A DNA stretch of 64,000 nt. It comes from Tautonia marina. Its GTDB lineage: Bacteria > Planctomycetota > Planctomycetia > Isosphaerales > Isosphaeraceae. The translations under genes and the position numbers were made by a program. Position 1 is the stretch's first letter. Every line of letters begins with the position of its first letter. Positions 19,543 through 30,768 of this stretch are shown one piece after another. The stretch lies in the NCBI RefSeq assembly GCF_009177065.1, contig NZ_WEZF01000027.1, forward strand, positions 1-64,000. Direction: 5' to 3'. A model generated the notes under the pieces. It ran no database searches. It saw nothing but the letters and a program-made list of their open reading frames with translations, and was not told the origin of the DNA.

Positions 19543-19893
19543 TCAGATCAGGCCTTTGACGACGGTGGCGAGGGATTCGCCCGTCTCGGTCAGGCTGTAG
19601 AAGTTGTTCTTTCCCTGACGGCGAGGAGCGATGATGCCACCGTGGCGAAGCAGCGCCAGGTGGTGGCTGACGGCCGGCTGACTCTGGCTGAGCTGCTCGC
19701 AGAGGGCACCGACGTGGCGTTCACCTTCGGAAAGAATCAGAATGACCTGGAGCCGGGTCGGATCGCTGACGTGCTTGAGCAGCACCGATGCGCGGCGGGC
19801 CTGCTGCGCCCGCAGATCGGCTTCCTTCTGGCTCTTCTTCGAAGCCGTTGCGGACCGGGTTGCGGGCCGGGTCGCCGTCTTGGTCGCGGCCAT
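19543..19893 (-). CDS. ArsR-type winged-helix transcriptional regulator
   Basis: The product is 116 residues. A Lys/Ala/Thr-rich N-terminal tail (residues 1-25) precedes a winged helix: VSDPTRLQVILILSEGERHV, then the recognition region QLSQSQPAVSHHLALLRHGG and the wing PRRQGKNNFYSLTETG. This is the classic ArsR/SmtB layout. No clear metal-binding Cys pair is seen in the recognition helix (ELCVCD-type motif absent; only LCEQL), so the signal may not be a metal. It is likely a repressor; its own promoter carries an inverted repeat. Confidence 0.88.
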   Translation of the reverse strand: MAATKTATRPATRSATASKKSQKEADLRAQQARRASVLLKHVSDPTRLQVILILSEGERHVGALCEQLSQSQPAVSHHLALLRHGGIIAPRRQGKNNFYSLTETGESLATVVKGLI

Positions 19894-20544
19894 GGTGAGG
19901 ATCCTCCAGGGGAGATGGGCTCTGCCATTGCCGGAAAACGCATGCAGAGCCGTGTGATAGTGGAACGGACGGAGCGTTTCTTACGAACGAGGTACGTACA
20001 TTGACGATTATATCACCGGTTCGTCAAGAAACAACATCAGATCACACTTCGAACAACGTGTCGGTGATGGCACAAGCGCTGAGGAATGATTTTCTCAGGA
20101 GCCGGTGAGTCGCATTGAGTCGAAGGTGTGAGGGCAGAGCGTGTCTGGCGGCCATCGCCATGCGCTGCTGGCAGGAGTATATCGACTCGTGCTTGTTTTG
20201 CAAGACGTTACCTGAAACGATTTGAGAATTGCGGTTTTGCGATAATTTTCGACCATGCTCACAGGTCGGTGTCTACGACTTTGGCGATCGTCGAGCGTTT
20301 CATATGTGTCGCGTGGTGTGATCAGTGATCCCAGGCGCATGCTGTTCGTTTGCGCGTCAGGGATTCTCTGTCGAGGGGTGGATTGTTTCAAAAAACTGGG
20401 GAACCGGAACGCGTGGTGTGAGGAATTCGGGCTGGAGCGAGGCGTGTGTGACGCATTGACGCATGGGTGTCGGCAATCCCCTTGCGGGTGCACGGGTGCT
20501 GAGAAAATTCGGACAATCGGTGGGTGAATCGTGGGCGGCGATGC
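19894..20544. other. Gene-free interval of lower GC
   Basis: The 651 bases between the ArsR-like gene and the SCO gene are more AT-rich than their surroundings. A 132-codon minus frame (20095-20493) lacks a ribosome site and any family resemblance, so it was not called. The region next to 19893 carries the regulator's promoter and operator; nothing else was identified. Confidence 0.5.
20001..20034 (-). promoter_or_regulatory. Promoter and operator of the ArsR-like regulator
   Basis: On the minus strand, a -35 TTGTTT (20034-20029) is followed after 16 bases by a perfect -10 TATAAT (20012-20007). The inverted repeat TTGACGA (20001-20007) / TCGTCAA (20021-20027), with a 13-base spacer, covers the -10 and most of the spacer, exactly where a repressor would block polymerase. 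The predicted leader is about 105 bases. Autoregulation is inferred. Confidence 0.65.
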
Positions 20545-21486
20545 TTACGGGGCCCTGGCATCGAGCAACTGGCGGACCTGTCCGTAAAGCTCCTCGGGGG
20601 TCCAGGTGTTGCCGAGTTCGAGGTGGGCGAGGGTGCCGTCGGGAGCGATGACGGAGGTACTTAGGCTATGCATGATCTGGTCGGTCATGGGGGCGTAGGT
20701 CAGCCCGAGGGGGGCGGCGACCTGGCGCAGGGCTTCGTGATCGGCCACGGCGAAGGTCCAGAGGGGCGGTTGCGCTCCGACCCGCTGGGCGTGTTCGGCC
20801 AGAATTTCGGGGGTGTCGTATTCCGGGTCGAAACTGACGGAGAGCAAGCGAACCTGTTCGGCCCGCTCGGGAGACCGAGCGATTCGTTTCGCCAGCTCGC
20901 CGAACTTCCGATCCATCAGCGGACAGTATTCGGGTTGAGGGCATCGTGTAAAAATAAACGTCAATACGACCACTTGTCCCCGGAGGTCGGAGAGCCGCAA
21001 GGCTTCTCCAGCTTGCGTTGTCATCACAAGGTCGGGCACGACCTGGCCGGGTTCGAGGGTGGGAGGGGGGGTGATCGGAGTGAGGGGTTCGGCCCCTGGC
21101 GGTCGGGGAGGGGCCGGGCGGGTCACGACCAAATCAACGAGTTCGAGTCGGGTGATCTCGTTCTGATCGTCGTAATCGACTTCGAGCAGGCCGCTCACCT
21201 CGTCGTCAACGATCACGTCGTCCAGGAGGGTCTGGTCTTCGAGACGGAAGTCCATGAGCATTGGTGGCATGAGGTCGGGGATGTCTTCATGAGCAATGCT
21301 CACAACGCCTTCTTCGGCATTGATGGCTCGAACAACGCCATCAAATTCAAAAGTTCTGGTGTGAGGGGCCGCCGTTTCCGTGCGAGGAGCCACTTCAGGG
21401 GCCGGTTTCCCACAGCCACCAGCGAGAGACAGGAAGGCGAGGATCAGAAGACGCGACGCGGGCGAGGGCAGGAGGAGGCGGGGCAT
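20545..21486 (-). CDS. SCO1/SenC-family lipoprotein with N-terminal copper-efflux-like domain
   Basis: The product is 313 residues. The lipobox LAGGC (Cys 25) anchors it. Residues ~45-120 resemble the CusF-like domain often fused to SCO proteins (GVVRAINAEEGVVSIAHEDIPDLMPPM). From ~155 follows a thioredoxin-fold SCO domain with the Cys pair in TRCPQPEYCPLM and the metal-ligand His in MHSLSTSVI near the C-terminus. The Cys pair is spaced C-x5-C rather than the C-x3-C of classic SCO1. It likely delivers copper or performs thiol chemistry for cytochrome oxidase assembly in the periplasm. It stands alone. Confidence 0.9.
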   Translation of the reverse strand: MPRLLLPSPASRLLILAFLSLAGGCGKPAPEVAPRTETAAPHTRTFEFDGVVRAINAEEGVVSIAHEDIPDLMPPMLMDFRLEDQTLLDDVIVDDEVSGLLEVDYDDQNEITRLELVDLVVTRPAPPRPPGAEPLTPITPPPTLEPGQVVPDLVMTTQAGEALRLSDLRGQVVVLTFIFTRCPQPEYCPLMDRKFGELAKRIARSPERAEQVRLLSVSFDPEYDTPEILAEHAQRVGAQPPLWTFAVADHEALRQVAAPLGLTYAPMTDQIMHSLSTSVIAPDGTLAHLELGNTWTPEELYGQVRQLLDARAP

Positions 21487-21750
21487 GTCGGGGGAGGCTC
21501 GTCAAGGCGTGGATTCCACACAGACACGAATCCAGTCTAATCGATTCACGGACCGAGAATCCAGCTTCGAGAGGAACCGGACCCGTGTTGATTTGTCAGG
21601 ATTCGAGAACGCTTGTCCTGAAGCGATTGCCGCGCAAACATCCATGCGTATGCCGTGTCGTGAACGTTGTGTGGGGAACCGAGGACGCGCATCACTCCCC
21701 CTGACCGCGAGGGCGTTTTCGGGGGGAGTCGGGGTTCGAGATCGACGGAA

Positions 21751-22518
21751 TTAGTAGGGAAATTGCTCAGAGATCGGTGCCGCCGAGAGTTCGGTGAGGA
21801 ATCCGGCGAGACGATCGACGACGATTTCGGTGACGGCCTTGCCTTTCTCGGCGGTGGCCGGGTGAGGATTGCCGGCGCCGGTGTTGGTGGTCAGCAGGTG
21901 CCAGGGGCGGGTGATGCCGACCCAGCCTCGGTTGACGGCCTCGAATCGGGTCGCGGCCATCGCGCCATCGTCGGCCTGGTCCAGATGGACGAGGTCGGGG
22001 AAGTGGGCCAGGCCCATGCTGGTTTCGAGTTCTCCGGCGTGATCGCCGGCGTCTTCGAAGATCTCGCCGTAACGATCGGCCGCGACCTGATACCAGTTGC
22101 AAAGAAACAGGTGAACCGGCGATTTTCCGAACGATTCGCGCAAATACCACTTCAAATCGTTCCCGCCGTGGCCGTTGAGCAAGACGCACTTGTGCACGCC
22201 GTGCGTGGCGAGCGAATCGACCAAGTCTCCGACAACCCGCGCCAGGGTCGACGGGTTGAGGTTCATGGCCATCGGGAACTTCATCTGGTTGGTTTCGGTG
22301 CCGTACGGCAGGGCGGGGAGCAGGGCAACCCGAGCCCCTTGCTCGGCGGCTCGGTGGCAGGCGAGGCGGCCGATGACCTCGACCTGGAAGGTATCGGTCC
22401 CGTAGGGCAGGTGGAGGTTGTGCGGTTCGGTCGCGCCGAGCGGCAAGACGGCGACCTCGAACGGAGGCTCGGCCTTGATGTCTTGGTAATTCAACTCGGC
22501 CAGGTTCCAGCGCGTCAT
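21751..22518 (-). CDS. Creatininase-family hydrolase
   Basis: The product is 255 residues. The family features are LPLGATEPHNLHLPYGTD (metal ligands Glu and His), the LLNGHGGND turn, and a later acidic ligand in GDHAGELETSMG. Creatininase-family enzymes are zinc or manganese amidohydrolases acting on creatinine, formamide-type intermediates or modified peptides; the substrate here is not known. ATG 22518 was chosen because AAGGAG lies 11 bases upstream and the family N-terminus begins there, although the frame is open to 22791. Confidence 0.9.
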   Translation of the reverse strand: MTRWNLAELNYQDIKAEPPFEVAVLPLGATEPHNLHLPYGTDTFQVEVIGRLACHRAAEQGARVALLPALPYGTETNQMKFPMAMNLNPSTLARVVGDLVDSLATHGVHKCVLLNGHGGNDLKWYLRESFGKSPVHLFLCNWYQVAADRYGEIFEDAGDHAGELETSMGLAHFPDLVHLDQADDGAMAATRFEAVNRGWVGITRPWHLLTTNTGAGNPHPATAEKGKAVTEIVVDRLAGFLTELSAAPISEQFPY

Positions 22519-22824
22519 GGGAGCGTCGTTCTCCTTGAGAAGCAGGGGAAGGGGAGGGCGTGACCGATCGAGGGCAAGTGATTGGTCGTTGGGTCTGGTG
22601 CGGCCCACGATCCATTGTAAGAGGCTTTGTCTCTTGATGCAGGATGGCGGAGCCCGAAACGGAAACGCGGACGATCCGCAGGCGCGCCTGTCCCATTTTC
22701 CACACCGAGTTTCTACAATCGGAAGGCAAGAGACGACCGGACGGCCGTTGGGGAGGGCACGAGGTGATCCCAGGCCGCGAGCCACGGACACGCCGTCGGT
22801 TGCGCCACCGATCGAGGTATCGTC
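22519..22824. other. Divergent promoter interval
   Basis: The 306 bases lie between the creatininase-like gene and the helicase gene, which point away from each other. No good promoter boxes, hairpins or small genes were identified. Confidence 0.4.
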
Positions 22825-24852
<2,028 letters not shown>

Positions 24853-24974
24853 CCGCCGAGGAACTGCCGGTCCAGGATCGGATGTGATGGAAAGATGCGG
24901 ACTCGGAGCGTAAAATGAGCCCCGATGTCATGATCGAAGGACTCGATTCCCCTCGCATTCCCCTTCGTTGACGG

Positions 24975-26621
24975 ATGAGGACCAATCCGATGCCCCCGCC
25001 GCCGATCGGCCCCGAATCTGTCGGCCCTGAATCGTCGTCAGACGCCGATCGGTTGCTCGACACCCTGGCCGATCTGTCCGACGAGGTCAGTGGAGCGGAT
25101 CTGCTCGATCACCCGGCCCTCGACGCGGTTTCTGACGAAGATCTGGACCGCGCTGTGAGAGTGGCGCTGACCAACCTGGCCAGCCGTCGAGGAACGGCCG
25201 CCCTTCGGCTTGTCGAAGCGCTGGGCGACCCCGATCTGTACGATGCCCTGGCCGATGCCATGCTCGACCAGCCGGACCTCGCGGTCGATCACCTGTATCG
25301 AGCGATTGAAGTGCTGGAAGGGACCGGCCGGATCGAGGCCCGGCCCGAGCTGTTCGCCTTGCGGGAAGAACTGATTGAAGCCCTCGATGATGACGATGCG
25401 AGCCTGGAAGGCTTGATCGATCAGATTGAGGAGGAGCCCGAGGACGTCTGGTTCGCGCTGCAGGGGCTGGCCGAGATCGAGCCGGAGGTCCGGGCCGAGA
25501 TCGTCGCCGAGTTGGGGCGGGGAGGCGTGATCGGGCCGGGCACGGCGGAGGTCCTCCGACTGCTGTCGTACGCTCACGAGCCGAGCCTTCGTCAATCGGC
25601 GATCGAGGCGCTGGAAAGCGCGGGCCAGTTCGACGACGAGGACACGGACGGGGAGGAGGTTTCTCATCAGCGTGTTTGGATCGACCTGGCCGCGCATCAT
25701 CCCGATCCGGAAGTCGCTGCAAGGGCCCGGCGATGGCTCGGCGGACGTTGTGGACCATCGCGAGGTCTGCCTGCGGTGCGGTCGAGCCCGACGATTGTGG
25801 CCAGCCTGGTTTCGGGGCTCGACGGTCGGGGGCAGGGGCAGATTGCCCTGGTGGCCGAGGACCCGGACCGAGAGCGTTGCGTGGCCGTGGCCTTTGCCTG
25901 CGACGTGATCGGAGGAGTTCGCGAGGCGGTGGGCCGGATCGCGGCAATTGGCGATCAGGAACCGGCCGAGTCGTTGCTGGCCGAGTTGCGGGCCCGGCCC
26001 GATTGCGACGTGGTGGAGGGGCATCACGAGCTGGCGATCGGCCTGCTTGCCGGGGCATTGCTGCTGTGCGGCCCCGAGACAACCCCCGCGCTCCGCTACT
26101 GGTTGGAACGGACGATCGGTTCCGAGGTACGCCCGAGGCCCTTTGCCGGACTGCCGACCGCGGGGGACGATCCGATGATTGGCAATCCGCCGCCGTTTGA
26201 AGAAATGCCCGGACGCGTGGCCGAGGTGTTCGATTCCTGCCCGACCTGGATCGACGCTTCTCCGCTGACCTTCGAGCTGGCCGAGGAACTGTTGCTGCGC
26301 TGGGAAGGAGCCCCGCCCGACCCCGATCGAGACGCCGGGGCCTACCGGTTCCTGTTCGAGCATCGCTTGCGGGGACAGCTCGAACTGTACCGGCGCATGT
26401 TGTTCTGGATGGGATGGTTCTGGTGTGCCGCCGGGGCGATCGAACAGGCCCGATCCGCCCTGGCCCTGGCCGATCAGCTTTCCGACCCGCAGCACGTCGT
26501 CCCCGCGCATCCGTTCACAACAGCCCTGACCTCGCGGAGCCTGGCGGCCGCTCAGGAGGCGCTTCGGCGCGGATTCGATCCCCGAGCCTCGGTGGCCAAA
26601 GCCCAGCTGGATGGATCGTGA
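24975..26621 (+). CDS. HEAT-repeat-like hypothetical protein
   Basis: The product is 548 residues, acidic and strongly helical. Repeated short helix pairs rich in Leu, Ala, Glu and Asp (DLYDALADAMLDQPDLAVDH, PEDVWFALQGLAEIEPEV) resemble HEAT or TPR-like alpha solenoids. There are no catalytic motifs or membrane segments apart from a mildly hydrophobic run near residue 475 (MLFWMGWFWCAAGAIEQ). The start at 24975 is the longest; ATG 24990, with GAGG 9 bases before it, is an alternative. It follows the helicase by 122 bases. No function is assigned. Confidence 0.75.
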   Translation: MRTNPMPPPPIGPESVGPESSSDADRLLDTLADLSDEVSGADLLDHPALDAVSDEDLDRAVRVALTNLASRRGTAALRLVEALGDPDLYDALADAMLDQPDLAVDHLYRAIEVLEGTGRIEARPELFALREELIEALDDDDASLEGLIDQIEEEPEDVWFALQGLAEIEPEVRAEIVAELGRGGVIGPGTAEVLRLLSYAHEPSLRQSAIEALESAGQFDDEDTDGEEVSHQRVWIDLAAHHPDPEVAARARRWLGGRCGPSRGLPAVRSSPTIVASLVSGLDGRGQGQIALVAEDPDRERCVAVAFACDVIGGVREAVGRIAAIGDQEPAESLLAELRARPDCDVVEGHHELAIGLLAGALLLCGPETTPALRYWLERTIGSEVRPRPFAGLPTAGDDPMIGNPPPFEEMPGRVAEVFDSCPTWIDASPLTFELAEELLLRWEGAPPDPDRDAGAYRFLFEHRLRGQLELYRRMLFWMGWFWCAAGAIEQARSALALADQLSDPQHVVPAHPFTTALTSRSLAAAQEALRRGFDPRASVAKAQLDGS

Positions 26622-26652
26622 ACGGGAGCATTGGCGGGAGTTCTCCTCTGGT

Positions 26653-27165
26653 TCACTCGTGAGAATCCCGGATGCGGCGGAGGCGTTCGTAGCGATGAGG
26701 GAAGGCGTGACGCTCGTCGGTCGGCCAGGATTCGCGGTGTTCAACGACCCATTCCTCGGGTCGAATGGATTCGATCGGGAAGTGGGCGTCGCCGTCAAAG
26801 GTCCCCTCGACGGTGGTCAGATGCAGGACGTCACAGACAGGGAGAAACTCACGGTAGAGGGCCTCACCGCCAACGATCATGACCTCGTCGGTTCCGGTGG
26901 CCCGGGCAATCGCCAGGGCTTCGCTCGGTGACCGGGCCACCACGCAACCGTTGGCGAGAGGCTTGAGACTTCCCGAGATGATGATGTTCAGGCGACCGGG
27001 CAACGGGCGCCCAATCGACTCATGCGTGCGTCGGCCCATCAGAATTGGATGCCCCCAGGTGATCGCCCGGAACCGCTTCAGGTCCCTTGGCAGATGCCAG
27101 GGGATCGTCCCGTTGCGGCCGATGACTCCCTCGGGGCTGGTGGCGACGACGAGGGCGCATCTCAT
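26653..27165 (-). CDS. folA: Dihydrofolate reductase
   Basis: The product is 170 residues. It reduces dihydrofolate to tetrahydrofolate with NADPH. The N-terminal block [19 protein letters not shown] carries the active-site acidic residue, and [22 protein letters not shown] and [14 protein letters not shown] provide the NADPH site. The length matches chromosomal bacterial enzymes. GGAGAGG sits just before the ATG at 27165. The ATG overlaps the thyA stop by four bases (ATGA), so the two enzymes, which form a cycle around dTMP synthesis, are co-translated. It converges on the HEAT-like gene. Confidence 0.96.
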   Translation of the reverse strand: MRCALVVATSPEGVIGRNGTIPWHLPRDLKRFRAITWGHPILMGRRTHESIGRPLPGRLNIIISGSLKPLANGCVVARSPSEALAIARATGTDEVMIVGGEALYREFLPVCDVLHLTTVEGTFDGDAHFPIESIRPEEWVVEHRESWPTDERHAFPHRYERLRRIRDSHE

Positions 27166-27998
27166 ACGGCCACCTCTCCTCGGAGCGTCGGGTGGTGGCG
27201 GTAATTGACGAGCTCGATCTGATCGCGTCGGAGGTTGTCGAGGCTTGTCACCGACGGATCGATCCGGACCTGAGGGGGTGGGAAGGGCATTCGCGAGAGT
27301 TGCTCGTCGACCTGATCCAGATGGTTGGTGTAAATGTGGGCATCGCCAATCGTGTGAACGAACTCCCCCGGTTCGACCTGTGTGACGTGCGCGACCAGAA
27401 CGGTCAACAGGGCGTAACTGGCGATGTTGAAGGGGACGCCGAGAAACAGATCGGCCGACCGTTGGTAGAGCTGGCACGAGAGCCGACCCTCGGTCAGCCA
27501 GAATTGAAAAAGGGTGTGACAGGGGGGCAGGGCCATTGCGTCGATGTCGCTCGGGTTCCAGGCGGAGACGATCAGGCGGCGGCCGATCGAATCGGTCGGG
27601 TCGACTTTGAGGCGTTCGAGGCCGTGGACGAGTCCGGCGATCTGGTCGATCGTCCGGCCGTCGGGAGCCTGCCACGAGCGCCACTGGCGACCGTAGACGG
27701 GCCCAAGCTCTCCGTCCGCGTCGGCCCATTCGTCCCAGATGGTAACGCCATGTTCTTTTAAGTACACGATATTCGACGAACCTTTGAGGAACCAGATCAG
27801 CTCATGGACGACCGGCCCGAAGGCGAGGCGTTTGGTGGTGACGGCAGGGAAGCCTTCGCGGAGGTCGTACCGGGCCTGCCGGCCGAAGACGCTGAGCGCG
27901 TCAATCTTTTGACCGGTCGAGGGCAAAATGGCTCGGGTCGGTTTCCGGACCCCGTGGCGCCGGACATCGCGGAGCAGATCCAGATACGCCTCTTCCAT
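27162..27998 (-). CDS. thyA: Thymidylate synthase (ThyA type)
   Basis: The product is 278 residues. It methylates dUMP to dTMP with 5,10-methylene-tetrahydrofolate. The nucleophile is C160 in [11 protein letters not shown]; the folate/dUMP blocks [20 protein letters not shown] and [21 protein letters not shown] are intact. The length fits the short bacterial class with no insert. It is coupled to the overlapping dihydrofolate reductase gene, which regenerates the oxidised folate product. No flavin-dependent ThyX was seen in the window. Confidence 0.97.
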   Translation of the reverse strand: MEEAYLDLLRDVRRHGVRKPTRAILPSTGQKIDALSVFGRQARYDLREGFPAVTTKRLAFGPVVHELIWFLKGSSNIVYLKEHGVTIWDEWADADGELGPVYGRQWRSWQAPDGRTIDQIAGLVHGLERLKVDPTDSIGRRLIVSAWNPSDIDAMALPPCHTLFQFWLTEGRLSCQLYQRSADLFLGVPFNIASYALLTVLVAHVTQVEPGEFVHTIGDAHIYTNHLDQVDEQLSRMPFPPPQVRIDPSVTSLDNLRRDQIELVNYRHHPTLRGEVAV

Positions 27999-28455
27999 GA
28001 CCGACTCCGAGGGGCCTCCAGGGACTTCGCCGATCGCGATGATCGGGCAATTGCCCGTGATCCTTCATCGGTTCGATCGGTCGAAGGGGTGATGGCGAGA
28101 TTCGTTGGATCAGTCGCCCGATCCTTGTGATCGATAGGACCGGAGGAGATCCGCCCCGGCCTTGCAGATTTCGAGGACTTTGCCGAACTTCGTCGCGGTG
28201 GCCGGCGGCCCTCTCTTGACGGATCAACGCGAGGAAATCAGCCTAGTGTTCGACCACGGAGCATTGCGCGAGTTGGGTTGGCAGGGCGGTTCCTGAATTG
28301 TGCGGGAGCGACGGGAGTCGGTCGCCCCGGCAACTCGGGTCGGCACGACCCCGGCAGCCTCGAACAATTCTCCGCTCTGGAGCGCGTTTCGGGAAGATGG
28401 TTCCTGAAGACGCTGGCCTCCGTTCCATCACCCCTCAGACGCGGGACGATCCATC
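27999..28455. other. Divergent intergenic region without a recognised feature
   Basis: The 457 bases separate thyA (minus) from the epimerase-like gene (plus). Short open frames on both strands have no ribosome site or family resemblance. No inverted repeat or well-spaced promoter pair was found. Confidence 0.4.
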
Positions 28456-29505
28456 GTGGCGCACTCCGACCTTCACCAGCTCGACGCGATCCGGGACGTC
28501 GATCATCTTGATGAGCTGCTCTCGGAGCCGACCCCGGCCGTGATTGAGGCGATGGGTCGGCTGGAGGGAGACCTGATCGTGCTTGGGGCCTCGGGGAAGA
28601 TGGGGCCGACCCTGACCTGGATGGCGCGTCGGGCCTCGGACGAGGCGGGGGTCAACCGCCGAGTGATCGGCGTGGCCCGATTTTCCGACCCCTCTCGCGA
28701 GGCCTGGCTGAAAGACCGAGGGATCGAGACGGTTCGCTGCGATTTGCTTGATCCCGATCAGCTCGAACGTCTACCCGATGTTCCAAATGTGGTGCATATG
28801 CCCGCATTTAAATTCGGAGCGAGCGGCGATCAGGCGACGGCCTGGGCCGTCAATTGCTTCCTGCCGGGGCTGGTTTGCCGAAACTTTCGGGATAGCCGGA
28901 TCGTGGCCTTCTCAACCGGAAACGTCTACCCGCTGGTGCCGGTCGAGAGTGGCGGATCGCTCGAATCGGACCCCCTTCGGCCGGTGGGTGACTACGGCAT
29001 GAGTTGTGTCGGTCGCGAGCGGGTGATGGAGTATTTCAGCCGCGCGAATGACATTCCGATGGCCCTGATCCGCCTCAACTACGCGGTTGAGCCGCGTTAC
29101 GGCGTGCTGGTGGACATTGGCCGCAAGGTTCTTGCCGGAGAATCGATTGATGTGTCGATGGGGCATTTCAACACGATCTGGCAAGGCGACGCCAATGCCA
29201 TGACCCTCGCGGCGTTCGATCGCGTGGCCAGCCCTCCCTTCATTCTGAATGTGACCGGCCAGGAAACGCTCCGCGTACGCGATGTGGCCGAGCAGTTTGC
29301 CGCCCGGTTCGGCCGCTCCGCGGTGATCACCGGAACCGAAGCCCCGGATGCATTGCTCAGTAATGCTCAACTGTCTGCATCGCTCTTTGGACCGCCTCGC
29401 ATCTCGACCGATCACTTGATCACGCTGATCGCGGATTGGTTAATGCAAGAGAAGCCTCTCTATGACAAGCCGACACGGTTCGAGGTCCGCGACGGGCAGT
29501 TCTGA
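28456..29505 (+). CDS. NAD-dependent epimerase/dehydratase-like (extended SDR) protein
   Basis: The product is 349 residues. The Rossmann motif is LIVLGASGKMGPTL (~residues 40-53), followed by VRCDLLDPDQL (the acidic turn) and AFSTGNVYPL (the Ser/Thr strand). The catalytic Tyr region is DYGMSCVGRERVMEYF: in most extended SDRs this reads YxxxK, but here the fourth position after Tyr is Cys. The Rossmann fold is intact, so NAD binding is likely while catalysis may differ. The start is a GTG at 28456 with no strong ribosome site. The DHDPS-like gene follows 108 bases later and may share its pathway. Confidence 0.85.
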   Translation: MAHSDLHQLDAIRDVDHLDELLSEPTPAVIEAMGRLEGDLIVLGASGKMGPTLTWMARRASDEAGVNRRVIGVARFSDPSREAWLKDRGIETVRCDLLDPDQLERLPDVPNVVHMPAFKFGASGDQATAWAVNCFLPGLVCRNFRDSRIVAFSTGNVYPLVPVESGGSLESDPLRPVGDYGMSCVGRERVMEYFSRANDIPMALIRLNYAVEPRYGVLVDIGRKVLAGESIDVSMGHFNTIWQGDANAMTLAAFDRVASPPFILNVTGQETLRVRDVAEQFAARFGRSAVITGTEAPDALLSNAQLSASLFGPPRISTDHLITLIADWLMQEKPLYDKPTRFEVRDGQF

Positions 29506-29613
29506 GTGGAGCATCGAGCGGCTGGATCTCTGGGAGACGTGTTCGGCTCGCATTCGCTTTCGGGGTGAGCCCGTGAATGTCTCGGTTCGATTCCTGGTTC
29601 TCGGAGTTTCGTC

Positions 29614-30705
29614 ATGCCCCGCGCGCTTCCGCCAGTGGTTCGCGATCGCCTGCGATCGGGGGCGGTGATTCCAGCCATGCCGCTTGCCCTGACGGCCGAT
29701 CGCCGGCTCGACGAGCGACGGCAACGGGCGCTCTGCCGATATTATGCCGCGGCCGGAGCCGGCGGCCTGGCGGTCGGCGTGCATACGACCCAGTTTGCGA
29801 TCCGGGACCCGAACCACGGGTTGTTCCAGCCGGTTCTTGCCCTGGCGGCCGAGGAGATGGATCGCGCCGATGATCGGAGCGGTCGGCCCTTGATCCGGGT
29901 CGGGGGGATCTGCGGCCGGACGGATCAGGCGGTGTCCGAGGCTCGGCTCCTCCGCGATCTGGGATATCATGCGGGATTACTCAGCCTTTCGGCCGTGGCC
30001 GAGGAGCACGATGCGGCGAAGCTGGCCCACTGCCGAGCCGTGGCCGAGGTCATTCCGCTCGTTGGGTTTTATCTGCAGCGAGCGGTGGGAGGACCGGATC
30101 TGTCGTATCGCTTCTGGCGGTCGTTTGCCGAGATCGACGACGTGGTGGCGATCAAGGTTGCCCCGTTCGACCGCTACCGCACGCTCGACGTGATGCGGGC
30201 CGTGGCCGAGTCGGGCCGCGACGACATCGCACTTTATACAGGAAACGACGACGCGATTGTGCATGATCTCATCTCCCCGTATCGGTTTCAGGTTGGTTCC
30301 CGATGGGTTGAGCTTCGGTTCGTGGGGGGATTGCTCGGTCACTGGGCCGTCTGGACGAAGAAGGCGGTTGAACTGCTCGAAACCTGCCATGCCGCTGTCT
30401 CGGACGAGGGGGCAGCGGAGGAGCGGTCGAATGCGTTGGTCGTTTCGCTCCTTCGCAAGGCCGCCCAGGTGACCGACACCAATGCCGTGTTCTTCGACGC
30501 GGCCAATGGGTTTGCCGGGTGTATCGCCGGCCTGCATGAAATCCTCCGCCGCCAGGGCTTGCTAGAAGGAATCTGGTGCCTCGACCCCAATGAAGGGCTC
30601 AGTCCCGGTCAGCGCGAGGAAATCGACCGTGTGCTTGAGAGCTATCCCGACTTGAACGACGACGCCTTCGTTGCCGAACACCGAGATGAGTGGCTCAGTG
30701 GATAA
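29614..30705 (+). CDS. Dihydrodipicolinate synthase/N-acetylneuraminate lyase-family protein
   Basis: The product is 363 residues, longer than the usual ~295. A (beta/alpha)8 aldolase of the DapA/NanA family is indicated by PAMPLALTADRRLDERRQRALCRYYAAAGAGGLAVG near the start and by the Schiff-base Lys in DDVVAIKVAPFD. The family Tyr lies in LVGFYLQ. The additional ~65 residues at the C-terminus are unusual. Substrate is unknown; it is unlikely to be the lysine-pathway enzyme because of the divergent active site. It sits between the SDR gene and a sugar-phosphate phosphatase, hinting at sugar or sugar-acid metabolism. Confidence 0.85.
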   Translation: MPRALPPVVRDRLRSGAVIPAMPLALTADRRLDERRQRALCRYYAAAGAGGLAVGVHTTQFAIRDPNHGLFQPVLALAAEEMDRADDRSGRPLIRVGGICGRTDQAVSEARLLRDLGYHAGLLSLSAVAEEHDAAKLAHCRAVAEVIPLVGFYLQRAVGGPDLSYRFWRSFAEIDDVVAIKVAPFDRYRTLDVMRAVAESGRDDIALYTGNDDAIVHDLISPYRFQVGSRWVELRFVGGLLGHWAVWTKKAVELLETCHAAVSDEGAAEERSNALVVSLLRKAAQVTDTNAVFFDAANGFAGCIAGLHEILRRQGLLEGIWCLDPNEGLSPGQREEIDRVLESYPDLNDDAFVAEHRDEWLSG

Positions 30706-30768
30706 ATCACGAACTTTCGATCCGGTGATTAGAACGAACCTCTTGATGATGCTGAGAGCCAATAGCGC

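Noticed and set aside
20095-20493. A 132-codon minus-strand gene
   Set aside because: There is no ribosome site, composition is His/Ser/Arg/Thr-rich without domain signals, and it lies in the AT-richer intergenic stretch next to a promoter.
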